Below the pieces are notes generated by a model that had not been told where the DNA came from, searched no databases, and was given only the letters and a program-made list of their open reading frames with translations. DNA of 64,000 nt from Aeromonas taiwanensis (GTDB lineage: Bacteria; Pseudomonadota; Gammaproteobacteria; Enterobacterales; Aeromonadaceae), in the NCBI RefSeq assembly GCF_000820165.1, contig NZ_CDDD01000072.1, positions 21,211 to 85,210 on the forward strand. Reading direction: 5' to 3'. The translations under genes and the position numbers were made by a program. Of the stretch, positions 8,853-16,368 are shown piece by piece (the stretch's first letter is position 1; each line of letters begins with the position of its first letter).

Positions 8853-10193
8853 CTAGGCGAGGCGATCTTCAGGGGAAGCGGAGCGTTCCAGCACCCGGTA
8901 GAGGGTCAGCCTGGAGATCCCGAGGTGGCGGGCGGCTTCGGTCACGTTGTTACCGCACAGGACCAGCGCCCGACGCACCGCCTCACACTCCGCCTCCGCC
9001 CTCACCAGGTTCAGGGGGCGGATCCCCCCCTCCGCCTTTGGCAGCGCTAGCCCCAGGTCCTGATGATCGATGCGGCATCCCTCACACAGGACCAGCGCCC
9101 GCTCAAGCCGGTTCTTGAGCTCCCGCACATTGCCGGGCCAGTGGTAGCTCATCATCTGGTGAATGGCGCCAGCCGTGAAGCCGTGTACCTTGGGGTTCAG
9201 GCTCTCCCTCATCTTGCCCAGGAAATACTGGGCCAGCAGCATGACGTCCTCCCCCCGCTCTCGCAGCGGTGGCAGCTCCAGATCCAGCACGCAGAGGCGG
9301 TAAAAGAGATCCGACCGGAAGTTCCCCTGCGCCACCTCCTTGTCCAGCACCCGGTTGGTCGCCGCGATCACACGGATATCCACCTCGATGGGCTCGGTGC
9401 CCCCCACCCTCATGATGGTGCGCTCCTGCAAAAACCTCAGCAGGTTGACTTGCATCTGCACCGGCAGCTCCCCTATCTCGTCGAGGAAGAGCACCCCCTT
9501 GTGCGCCCGCTCCACACAGCCGATATGGCGCCGCCAGGCATCGGTAAAGGCCCCCTTTTCATGACCAAACAACTCTGACTGGATCAGGGTGGCGGGAATG
9601 GCGCCGCAATTGATCGCGATGAAGGGGCCAGTTGCTCGCGACGAATGCCGATGGATCAGGCGTGCCACCAGCTCCTTGCCCGTGCCGCTCTCCCCTTGCA
9701 GCACGACCGACGAATCCGCCTTGGCGAGGCGCTCCACCCGGCCCATGAGCTGTCGCATGACGGGACTCTCCCCGATGAGCCCCCCCTCCTCCTTGTCCTG
9801 CCCGCAGGGGCGTGGCACACGGCCCCGCAAACAGGCAATGCCGAAGGCATGCCCCAGTATGGCCAGCAGACGATCGTCCTCGACCGGCAGGCTATGATAG
9901 TCAAAGCAATAATTCAGAAGCTGCTCCTGCATCCTGGGGAGCGCGAGCAGGTGAGGAGGGGCAAGTGCAACCCAGACCATGGTGCCGCAGGTCTGGCGAA
10001 AGAGCGCTTCCACGGCCTCGGCCGCGCCTTCGCTCAACAGCACCACCCCCACTTTGGGAGCCTTCTTGACATAATGACTGAAAGCCTCCTGGGGCGACGA
10101 CGCCAGGCAGACACTCCAGCCCAGTGCGGCAACCTGTGATGGGGGCGACCACACTTCGTCCGTGTTGACACACAGCAGCGTACGCATTTCCAT
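8853..10193 (-). CDS. VpsR-like AAA+ enhancer-binding transcription regulator
   Basis: 446 residues from MEMRTLLCVN. This start was chosen because GGAGGGG lies 6 bases upstream, while a longer frame to 10331 lacks such a site. Residues 1-125 form an atypical receiver-like domain ending in FDYHSLPVEDDRLLAILGHAFG, a signature shared with VpsR-type regulators. The AAA+ domain (about 138-370) has Walker A GESGTGKE (167-174), a GAFTGA loop altered to GAFTDA (214-219), Walker B VLFLDE (234-239) and arginine finger FRSDLFYR (292-299). A Fis-type helix-turn-helix (AARHLGISRLTLYRVLER) ends the protein. Vibrio VpsR binds cyclic di-GMP and controls biofilm matrix genes, but lacks GAFTGA and works with sigma-70. 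This protein keeps most of the loop. It is divergent from the secreted-protein genes and is their likely controller (inference). Confidence 0.8.
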   Translation of the reverse strand: MEMRTLLCVNTDEVWSPPSQVAALGWSVCLASSPQEAFSHYVKKAPKVGVVLLSEGAAEAVEALFRQTCGTMVWVALAPPHLLALPRMQEQLLNYCFDYHSLPVEDDRLLAILGHAFGIACLRGRVPRPCGQDKEEGGLIGESPVMRQLMGRVERLAKADSSVVLQGESGTGKELVARLIHRHSSRATGPFIAINCGAIPATLIQSELFGHEKGAFTDAWRRHIGCVERAHKGVLFLDEIGELPVQMQVNLLRFLQERTIMRVGGTEPIEVDIRVIAATNRVLDKEVAQGNFRSDLFYRLCVLDLELPPLRERGEDVMLLAQYFLGKMRESLNPKVHGFTAGAIHQMMSYHWPGNVRELKNRLERALVLCEGCRIDHQDLGLALPKAEGGIRPLNLVRAEAECEAVRRALVLCGNNVTEAARHLGISRLTLYRVLERSASPEDRLA

Positions 10194-10535
10194 CGACAGC
10201 CCCCTCCACCACATGGCGGCCAAACACTGTGCAAAGTATTGGATAGGAGGTCGACTTGTGCCACTAATGGAACAGGGGAGGAAACGGTTCTCAAAGGAAG
10301 ATTTAAAACATGACAAACCCTTTAAAAACAATATATTGAACTCTATATTCGTTCATATCTCCGACCGTGTCCGATACACTTTATCTGTTCTCTGTTCCAC
10401 CCTGGAGACAGCGCCAAAAGCTCCTCCCTCCTTGTCCTGCCTGCACGTAGACCCGCCCCTCTGTGAGACACCCCCTCACAGGGTTAACAACCGCCTAGCC
10501 AAAGGGGCAATAACGCTATTATTTTTATTTATTTT
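10194..10535. promoter_or_regulatory. Divergent regulatory region between regulator and secreted protein 1
   Basis: 446 bases separate the two divergent starts, without a plausible gene. The middle is AT-rich. Visible elements are palindrome CAATATATTG (10329-10338), GTGT-CCGAT-ACAC (10367-10378) and a longer inverted repeat at 10461-10481. The -24/-12-like promoter listed separately begins at 10536. Its length and palindrome content suit remote activator sites plus looping. Confidence 0.5.
10461..10481. promoter_or_regulatory. Inverted repeat, candidate upstream activator site
   Basis: CTGTGAG (10461-10467), 7 bases, CTCACAG (10475-10481), perfectly inverted. It resembles a CRP half-site pair (TGTGA/TCACA), but the 9-base gap between those pentamers is not the 6 of CRP. 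It lies about 75-90 bases upstream of the GG of the -24 element, a typical enhancer distance for a sigma-54 activator. Binding protein unknown. Confidence 0.4.
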
Positions 10536-10566
10536 CAATTGGTTAAGTTGATGGAATAAAGCCTGC
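10536..10566 (+). promoter_or_regulatory. Candidate sigma-54-like promoter of secreted protein 1
   Basis: CAATTGGTTA (10536-10545) followed, 16 bases after its first base, by TGG (10552-10554), N10 and GC (10565-10566), then AT: the invariant GG-N10-GC of -24/-12 promoters with a TGCA -12 region. Predicted start near 10578, leaving a leader of about 62 bases. The same arrangement occurs before mscL and secreted protein 2. The CAATT element fits the IHF consensus WATCAA-N4-TTR with one mismatch. Confidence 0.5.
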
Positions 10567-10639
10567 ATTCCCACAGCGCCTCCGGCCGTTCACGCATAAC
10601 CGGACGACATGGAAAACAAACAAGCAGAAGGAATGCAAC

Positions 10640-12328
10640 ATGGATACCCGAGCAACGCAACTCTGGCCACGCTGTTGGCAGCATGGTCTCCTCGCTCTGG
10701 GCTTGCTGCTGGCGCTTTGCGGGCCGGCACTGGCTGCCACGGCGGAGTCACCATTCGAGCTGGATGCCAACCCGCAAGATGACAACCCCGCCCTCAACAG
10801 CGATGACTGGGCTACCCCTCCCGACAGCGGGGCAGCCACCAAGTTCACCGGTATCATCCAGGATACCGCCCCCAAGACCATCTTCGGGGGAGGCGACAAA
10901 GACATACTGGATATCGATAAATGGAGCTGGAAGGATGGCTCGGTGCCCGACAAGGATGATCTGACCCACGCCTATGCCGCCGCCTATAACGAAAACAGCG
11001 ACCTGTTGCTCTACTTCGGTGCCGACAGGCTCTCCAATGTTGGGGATGCCTTTATGGGCTTCTGGTTCTTCAAGCAGAAGGTCACCGCCCTGCCCAACGG
11101 CAAATTCAGCGGCATGCACACCGTGGGGGACACCCTGGTACTCATCAACTTCCCGCAGGCGAGCAATGCCGTCCCTTACCTGGCCGTGGTGACCTGGGAT
11201 CCGACCTGCAGCAAGGCGACCAACAACGACCCGCAACCGGGCCAATGCGCCGCTACCAACCTGAGGCTGAAGCTGCAAGGCTCGGGAGCCAATGATGTCG
11301 TCTGTGCCAGCCAGGGCGGCACAACTCTCGCCTGCGCCCTGACCAACACGGGTAACGTGCCCGTCCCCCCGAACTCTCTGGCAAATGGCGTCAGCGGTCT
11401 GTGGAGCGATTACACCCCCAAGAGCGGAACTCAGGGCACCTTCCCCTTCGAGAGCTTCTTCGAGGGGGGGATCAATCTCAGCCAGATCGTCGGCAGCAGT
11501 GACGGCTGTTTCAGCAGCTTCATGGCCGAGACCCGCTCTTCCAGCTCTTTCACGGCAGCCTTGAAAGACTTCGTGCTGGATAACTTCGAGCTGTGCAAAG
11601 TCTCGATCACCAAGACATGTACAGACGGTGACCTCAATGGCGCCGAAACCGGCTTTACCTACAACTTCAACGGTACTGTCAGCAACGACGGCTTTGGCGC
11701 CATCTTCGACGTCGTCGTCACCGACGACAACGGTACCCCGGCCGACACCAACGATGACTTCGTCGTCGCGACATTTGATTCCATACCGAAAGGCGGTTCG
11801 GAGAACTACAGCGGTAGCTTTGATTCCGTCGGTAACGCTCCCACCAACGGTGTCAGTGTCAAGGCCGCCTCCAGCGATGGCGGGCAACAGACGATCACGG
11901 ATTCCACGACGGCAGACTGCCCCACCGTCGTCAAGACCCCCGGGATAGATGTCACCAAATCCTGTGAGACCAAGGTCATCACGGACTCGAACCAATTGGT
12001 GGTGAGAGTCGACTTCAGCGGTGAAGTCTGCAACACCACGAATGTGGGCCTGCATGACGTCGTGGTCACGGATGAGGTGCAGGATGGCTCGAATTCGTCG
12101 ACGACGGTCAAGCAGATCTCGTCTCTCCCGGCGAACACCTGTGAATCCTATTCTGGATCCTACTTCCCGAGCGCAGCCGGATCGATAAACCCCGGCGAGA
12201 TATCCTTCAGCGATGTCGTCACCGCCACAGGGAAGCCGCCAGCCGTCCTCGGTCTGGATCCGGTTTCAGACACGGCAACCGCTACCTGCCCGCTCTGCCC
12301 AAGCTGCCCGGATTGCCCGACTCCTTAG
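10640..12328 (+). CDS. Secreted Cys-rich repeat protein 1, DUF11-like, unknown function
   Basis: 562 residues; ribosome site AGAAGGA precedes the ATG. A Sec signal peptide runs to ALA at residue 32. Residues about 35-310 form one domain with an acidic start (ANPQDDNPALNSDDW) and the segment LLLYFGADRLSNVGDAFMGFWFFKQ. Two tandem Ig-like, DUF11-type repeats follow, about 319-433 and 435-552; compare SITKTC...VVVTDDNG...GGSENYSGSF with DVTKSC...VVVTDEVQ...ANTCESYSGSY. The protein ends in CPLCPSCPDCPTP (550-562): four cysteines spaced CxxC three times over. No sorting signal or transmembrane anchor was recognised. DUF11 repeats are typical of surface or matrix proteins. Role unknown; context suggests an extracellular or outer-surface structural protein. 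Confidence 0.8.
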   Translation: MDTRATQLWPRCWQHGLLALGLLLALCGPALAATAESPFELDANPQDDNPALNSDDWATPPDSGAATKFTGIIQDTAPKTIFGGGDKDILDIDKWSWKDGSVPDKDDLTHAYAAAYNENSDLLLYFGADRLSNVGDAFMGFWFFKQKVTALPNGKFSGMHTVGDTLVLINFPQASNAVPYLAVVTWDPTCSKATNNDPQPGQCAATNLRLKLQGSGANDVVCASQGGTTLACALTNTGNVPVPPNSLANGVSGLWSDYTPKSGTQGTFPFESFFEGGINLSQIVGSSDGCFSSFMAETRSSSSFTAALKDFVLDNFELCKVSITKTCTDGDLNGAETGFTYNFNGTVSNDGFGAIFDVVVTDDNGTPADTNDDFVVATFDSIPKGGSENYSGSFDSVGNAPTNGVSVKAASSDGGQQTITDSTTADCPTVVKTPGIDVTKSCETKVITDSNQLVVRVDFSGEVCNTTNVGLHDVVVTDEVQDGSNSSTTVKQISSLPANTCESYSGSYFPSAAGSINPGEISFSDVVTATGKPPAVLGLDPVSDTATATCPLCPSCPDCPTP

Positions 12329-12360
12329 GCATGACAGGCACCTGTCGCGAGTGAACCACA

Positions 12361-12390
12361 GGGCCATGGTGCAGACCATGGCCCTTTTTT
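12361..12390 (+). terminator. Rho-independent terminator after secreted protein 1
   Basis: GGGCCATGGT (12361-12370), GCAG loop, ACCATGGCCC (12375-12384), then six T. It separates this unit from mscL, which therefore needs its own promoter. Confidence 0.9.
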
Positions 12391-12510
12391 ATGACATCGA
12401 CGAAGCTGGGTGCCTGCCCCCCATCCTGCCCCTCACAAGCGCCACCGGCCACAGAGGCCGCCCTGCAGTGAGCGAAGCATTAATAGCGGTAGAGGCAAAA
12501 ATTTCCCCTT

Positions 12511-12541
12511 CAATTGGTTGCCAATCGGGCTTGGGCCCCGC
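12511..12541 (+). promoter_or_regulatory. Candidate sigma-54-like promoter of mscL (weakest of three)
   Basis: CAATTGGTTG (12511-12520), then GGG (12527-12529), N10, GC (12540-12541) and A: the same 16-base offset and GG-N10-GC spacing as at the two secreted-protein genes. The base before GG is G instead of T and the surrounding is GC-rich, so this copy is the least convincing. TTCAATTGGTT (12509-12519) is an exact 11-base match to 10534-10544. Predicted leader of about 100 bases. Confidence 0.35.
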
Positions 12542-12653
12542 AAGCTAAACATGACGACGGGAGGCATCATAGTCATCCCTCTGTTTTACAGATGTTTTAT
12601 TGTTCAAACCCAGCGGTGGTCACGCCACACGCCGTCCATTTCCAGGGGGAAAA

Positions 12654-13064
12654 ATGAGTCTGATTCAAGAGTTCAAGGCCTTTGCATCCAGAGGCAACGT
12701 GATCGACATGGCGGTCGGTATCATCATCGGTGCCGCCTTCGGCAAGATCGTCTCCTCCTTCGTGGGAGATGTCATCATGCCTCCCATCGGCCTGATCCTG
12801 GGCGGGGTGGATTTCAGCGATCTGGCCATCACCCTGAAGGCGGCCGAAGGGGATGCTCCCGCCGTGGTCATCGCCTATGGCAAGTTCATCCAGACCTGTA
12901 TCGACTTCCTCATCATCTCTTTCGCCATCTTCATGGGTCTCAAGGCCATCAACACCCTCAAGAAGAAACAGGAAGAGGAAGCCGCTGCACCCGCCGGCCC
13001 CACCAAGGATCAGGAACTGCTGACCGAGATCCGCGATCTGCTCAAGTCCCGCCAGGATCAGTAA
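12654..13064 (+). CDS. mscL: Large-conductance mechanosensitive channel MscL
   Basis: 136 residues, normal size. A pentameric inner-membrane safety valve opened by membrane tension on osmotic downshock. The N-terminal amphipathic helix ([15 protein letters not shown]), TM1 ([31 protein letters not shown]), periplasmic loop, TM2 ([22 protein letters not shown]) and cytoplasmic charged helix ([31 protein letters not shown]) are all clear. GGGGGAAAA precedes the ATG at 12654. Unusual is its place: a single-gene unit between two secreted-protein genes, with a promoter arrangement shared with both. Confidence 0.96.
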   Translation: MSLIQEFKAFASRGNVIDMAVGIIIGAAFGKIVSSFVGDVIMPPIGLILGGVDFSDLAITLKAAEGDAPAVVIAYGKFIQTCIDFLIISFAIFMGLKAINTLKKKQEEEAAAPAGPTKDQELLTEIRDLLKSRQDQ

Positions 13065-13104
13065 GCCCGCTCGCGGCACCGCGTCCATCCTGTGTGCAGC
13101 CTTG

Positions 13105-13142
13105 CCATGAAGGGGAGCCCAGAGCCCCCTTCATGGTTTTCT
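13105..13142 (+). terminator. Terminator after mscL
   Basis: CCATGAAGGGG (13105-13115) pairs with CCCCTTCATGG (13126-13136), then TTTTCTCT. It lies 41 bases after the mscL stop. Confidence 0.75.
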
Positions 13143-13602
13143 CTCCTGCACCTTGGGCGCCTTCTCCTCTCATCTCCCGTCCCTCCATGCCTGCTTTTAC
13201 AGGATGGGCGAATGCACTTCCCCCCTTGCCGGCACGGGGTCCCGCGCTTGTGCCCTTGACGGGTTAGCCCCCCACTGTCTCAACATTGATACACAGACCT
13301 GCCCCCAGGCCGTCAGCCGCCAACATGGTGCCAGCCGGATTCTGACCCGCTTGCAGCCATGAATGCCGCAGCCACTTCCTCTTTTGCCGCTCGTCCTCCT
13401 TCAGACACACCCGGGAACATGACGGCTGGCAGCCCCGTCCCGGCGAGCCCCTGTTTCATCCTCGTAACGCGCTGAACAATTAAAAATTGTTATGTATCAA
13501 TGCCATAAATGCGTATCGCGTTTATCCCCCCCCATAACCGTTACACCTCTCACCCCTTCCCTGGCCTCGCCCGCTGGAAAGTAAAGAAAATACATTATTT
13601 CT
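13143..13602. other. Long non-coding region upstream of secreted protein 2
   Basis: About 670 bases separate the mscL terminator from the next gene. The left half is GC-rich with no believable reading frame. From about 13470 it becomes AT-rich and holds the palindrome AACAATT-AAA-AATTGTT, a run of eight C (13526-13533) and, further on, the -24/-12-like promoter. A short open frame at 13509-13841 overlaps the promoter and the next gene and was not called. Confidence 0.5.
13475..13491. promoter_or_regulatory. Perfect palindrome, candidate operator or activator site
   Basis: AACAATT-AAA-AATTGTT. It lies about 130-145 bases upstream of the candidate -24 element of secreted protein 2. A similar but shorter palindrome, CAATATATTG, lies at 10329-10338 upstream of secreted protein 1. 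Ligand protein unknown. Confidence 0.4.
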
Positions 13603-13633
13603 CAATTAGTTGCATGCCTGGTACGCGCCTTGC
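13603..13633 (+). promoter_or_regulatory. Candidate sigma-54 promoter of secreted protein 2
   Basis: CAATTAGTTG (13603-13612) and, at the same 16-base offset, TGGTACGCGCCTTGC (13619-13633). Against the sigma-54 consensus TGGCACG-N4-TTGC only the fourth base differs (T for C). This is the best of the three copies. Predicted start near 13645, giving a leader of about 165 bases. The CAATT element matches the IHF consensus with one mismatch. Confidence 0.65.
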
Positions 13634-13809
13634 GAACACAGCAGGCTGCCTCTTGATACCCGTCCTGAGGGCAAAGCCTGTTCCCCTGTCATCGAGACAG
13701 GGAGACGCCTCTGCCGGATCAGCCCCGGGCCCGGGGCACAGTTCGGTTAACGCAGTCGCAGCCGAGCGAAATGGAGCAAGAAACCACAGGATAGGAAGAG
13801 GAAAGCGTC

Positions 13810-16293
13810 ATGAAACCAAACAAGCGCAACCGCCTGTTTAGCCCACTGCGGACGGCCTGTGCCGCTGCACTGCTGCTATGTCAGCCAGCCATCGCAGATA
13901 TATGGCAAAACTCGGATGGGCCGGTACAGGCGGCAGGAGTCGATCTGAATAAACAGTACTGTATGGCCGACGCCTATATAAAGGCCGGTGGCAAGGGGAT
14001 GTCCAATACGCTGGGCGAGTCTCTCAACTGTACGGCCAACGATGTCGAGATCACCCAGGTAATCCCCAACAACCCCAATGAGGCGTGTGATCTGGGAGAC
14101 ACATTCACCTTCTATGCCGATGTCACCATCAGGACAAATGCAGCTGAGCGCTGGGATACCACCTTCTATCTGCCGCTCAATGATTTGAGCCCCCAGGTCA
14201 TCCAGGGGGCAAATGCCCAGAACTGTAGCCTGTTGATACCCAAACCTGGTGAAGAACAGGCTGCCAATCTCGATGGCGACCAGTGTGGTGACATCAAGAA
14301 GAGCCTGCTGACCAATGACCAGTATGTGTTGCATGACGAACCCATCACCATGCTGTGCGCAGATGCGGATCGCGATGGTCGTGCCGATTTCAACTACTGT
14401 GCAGCCTGGGACAACATCAGCCGTAACAACTGCGATGTCGATGACAATCCCGTGGTAGGCCAGGTACCCAACAACAAATCCAAATGCAATTGCGGCAAGT
14501 TCAATATCAATGTCGTCGTCAATCCCAATCCACCCACTCTGAGCAAGGAGCTATTAAGCGCCGATCAGGCGAACGAACCGGAAGGCATCTTCAAGTACAG
14601 GCTGACCATTACCAAGGATGCAGTGCCGGCAGATGTCATCATCCAGTCGCTGCGTGACATTGTGCGTTCCAGCACGGATAACACTGTGCTTGCCAATTTC
14701 GATCTGAACAGCAACACCGATCAGACCATTGGCAACCTGACCCTGCTTGGCAGTGATACCGACAATACCTGCGACAGCGATGATCTCGCGCTGCCCCAGA
14801 CCCTTACCACTGCATCTCCTACTCTCTCCTGCCAGCTGGTGATGAAGATAGAGGACGAAGATCTGCCGGACGATGGTAGCCCCGAGCTCTATCAGGACTT
14901 CATCCGGGCGACCGCCACAAGGGTCGATGGCACCACGGCAGTAGGCAATGATCAATGTGATCCCACCGATGACGATCCAAACAATAATGCAGGCAACTGC
15001 ACGAATGTGGTCACCGTCAAGATGGCCAACGTGAATCCTGTCCTCGAGATAACCAAAGAGGCCGAATCTGGCCCGGGCCTGCACAAGATTGGTGATGTCT
15101 GGTTCATTGAGGCATCAGGGAATGTCACCTATGTGGTGACCATTACCAATAACAGTACTGTCGATGCCGTCTTGCTGACCTCTCTGACAGATACCGCCAT
15201 CGCCGATTTGCTGAAAGATAACACGGGCTCACCGGCCTGTAGTCTGGCTGACGGCATGACGCTCGCCAAGGATGGAGGATCCTTCACCTGCCGATACGTA
15301 GCCAATGTCAGTCTCGGACAAGGGCAGACCTATACCAATACGGTGGAAGTCGGTGGCAAGGACAATGAGGATAGACCGGCAAGTGACGTTGCGAGTGAGT
15401 CCGTCACTCTGGGAACCCCCTCTATCGTGCTGTCCAAGGAAGTCGCCGCCGTAAACGGCTCAGACCCCAATACGGTGATGGACGCAGACTTTGGCGAAGA
15501 AGCCAATGTGAACGAACCCGGTGGCATGGTGGTGTATCGCTTTACCATTACCAATAACAATTCCGTTACCGAGGAGGATCTGACTCTCAGCGACTTTATC
15601 GACGATGTGCTGTTTGCCAGTCCCCGTGCTACCAAGTCGAGCACCCAACGAGCGGATGAGTGTATCTTCACCACAACGATCGCCTATGGCACCCCGTATG
15701 TCTGTACCCTGGTGGCGGATGTCACTGGCAATGCCCTTGACCCAGATCCGGAGACAGAGGTGAATGAAGGTCGCCTGGTGAATACCGCCCAGGTCAAGGC
15801 AACGACCCCCCAAAATACTGAGGTGACATCCAACGAAGATCAGGCAACCGTCAACTTCGATGATGTCCCGCCCAGCATTGAAGGTGGTTTCGCCCTCAAG
15901 GCAACCGTGTTCCTCAATGTGAAGAACAAGAGCCTCGAAAAAATCTACCTGAAATCCCTCAGGATACTGGGCATGACAGTCAGAAACGCGGCTAACCTCC
16001 CTGGCAACTTTGCCATCGCCAATGAGGGAGGTTCTTTCGGCAGCTTCAACCTGCTCGCCTGCGTGGAACCGGCTGATCTAGATGAGCCTCCAACCTACAC
16101 TCTGTCGCTGGATCCGGATGCAGATTACAGTTGTGCCTTCAGTGTCGAGTTTGCCCCGAACTTCACACCGAGCCAGTTCAACCAGTTCACCAGCAGTATC
16201 ACCAGCGGTGATGCGGTTGTGGTTGAGTTTGCCGACGAGGAAGGGAGCAAGGCCAGTGCCGAGGCCTCCGTCGTTATCGATACCACTCCTTAA
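13810..16293 (+). CDS. Secreted Cys-rich repeat protein 2, DUF11-like, unknown function
   Basis: 827 residues; AGAGGAAA precedes the ATG. A Sec signal peptide ends at AIA (residue 29). An N-terminal Cys-rich domain (about 30-240) includes DADRDGRADFNYC, an acidic calcium-binding-like loop. Three or more Ig-like DUF11-type repeats follow, opening with NPNPPTLSKELL, NVNPVLEITKEA and GTPSIVLSKEVA and closing with cysteine-flanked strands. The C-terminal domain (about 690-827) differs and ends in VVIDTTP. No membrane anchor is seen. GC content and codon use are visibly lower than in flanking core genes, which suggests later acquisition or relaxed selection. It shares repeat type, signal peptide and promoter layout with the 562-residue protein upstream. 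Likely a surface or matrix component; function unknown. Confidence 0.8.
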   Translation: MKPNKRNRLFSPLRTACAAALLLCQPAIADIWQNSDGPVQAAGVDLNKQYCMADAYIKAGGKGMSNTLGESLNCTANDVEITQVIPNNPNEACDLGDTFTFYADVTIRTNAAERWDTTFYLPLNDLSPQVIQGANAQNCSLLIPKPGEEQAANLDGDQCGDIKKSLLTNDQYVLHDEPITMLCADADRDGRADFNYCAAWDNISRNNCDVDDNPVVGQVPNNKSKCNCGKFNINVVVNPNPPTLSKELLSADQANEPEGIFKYRLTITKDAVPADVIIQSLRDIVRSSTDNTVLANFDLNSNTDQTIGNLTLLGSDTDNTCDSDDLALPQTLTTASPTLSCQLVMKIEDEDLPDDGSPELYQDFIRATATRVDGTTAVGNDQCDPTDDDPNNNAGNCTNVVTVKMANVNPVLEITKEAESGPGLHKIGDVWFIEASGNVTYVVTITNNSTVDAVLLTSLTDTAIADLLKDNTGSPACSLADGMTLAKDGGSFTCRYVANVSLGQGQTYTNTVEVGGKDNEDRPASDVASESVTLGTPSIVLSKEVAAVNGSDPNTVMDADFGEEANVNEPGGMVVYRFTITNNNSVTEEDLTLSDFIDDVLFASPRATKSSTQRADECIFTTTIAYGTPYVCTLVADVTGNALDPDPETEVNEGRLVNTAQVKATTPQNTEVTSNEDQATVNFDDVPPSIEGGFALKATVFLNVKNKSLEKIYLKSLRILGMTVRNAANLPGNFAIANEGGSFGSFNLLACVEPADLDEPPTYTLSLDPDADYSCAFSVEFAPNFTPSQFNQFTSSITSGDAVVVEFADEEGSKASAEASVVIDTTP

Positions 16294-16314
16294 GCATTTT
16301 GTTGTCTTGCTTTG

Positions 16315-16343
16315 ACGCCCCGGCAATGCCGGGGCGTTTTTTT
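16315..16343 (+). terminator. Rho-independent terminator after secreted protein 2
   Basis: ACGCCCCGGC-AAT-GCCGGGGCGT (16315-16337) with seven T. It lies between this gene and the convergent xerD end. Confidence 0.92.
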
Positions 16344-16368
16344 GGTATTGCCGTCTTAAGACTAAGGC

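Noticed and set aside
10462..10480. CRP binding site TGTGA...TCACA
   Set aside because: The spacing between pentamers is 9 bases, not 6, so a CRP site is unlikely; kept only as an inverted repeat.
12213..12653. Overlapping short frames between secreted protein 1 and mscL
   Set aside because: They cross a strong terminator and the mscL promoter region and have no ribosome site or family resemblance.
13509..13841. 110-residue frame upstream of secreted protein 2
   Set aside because: Runs over the candidate promoter and into the next gene, no ribosome site, composition not protein-like.
8853..16343. Classic mobile element or phage remnant around the accessory block
   Set aside because: No transposase, no terminal inverted repeats, no tRNA end and no target duplication were seen. 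XerD next to it is the housekeeping recombinase, not an island integrase.
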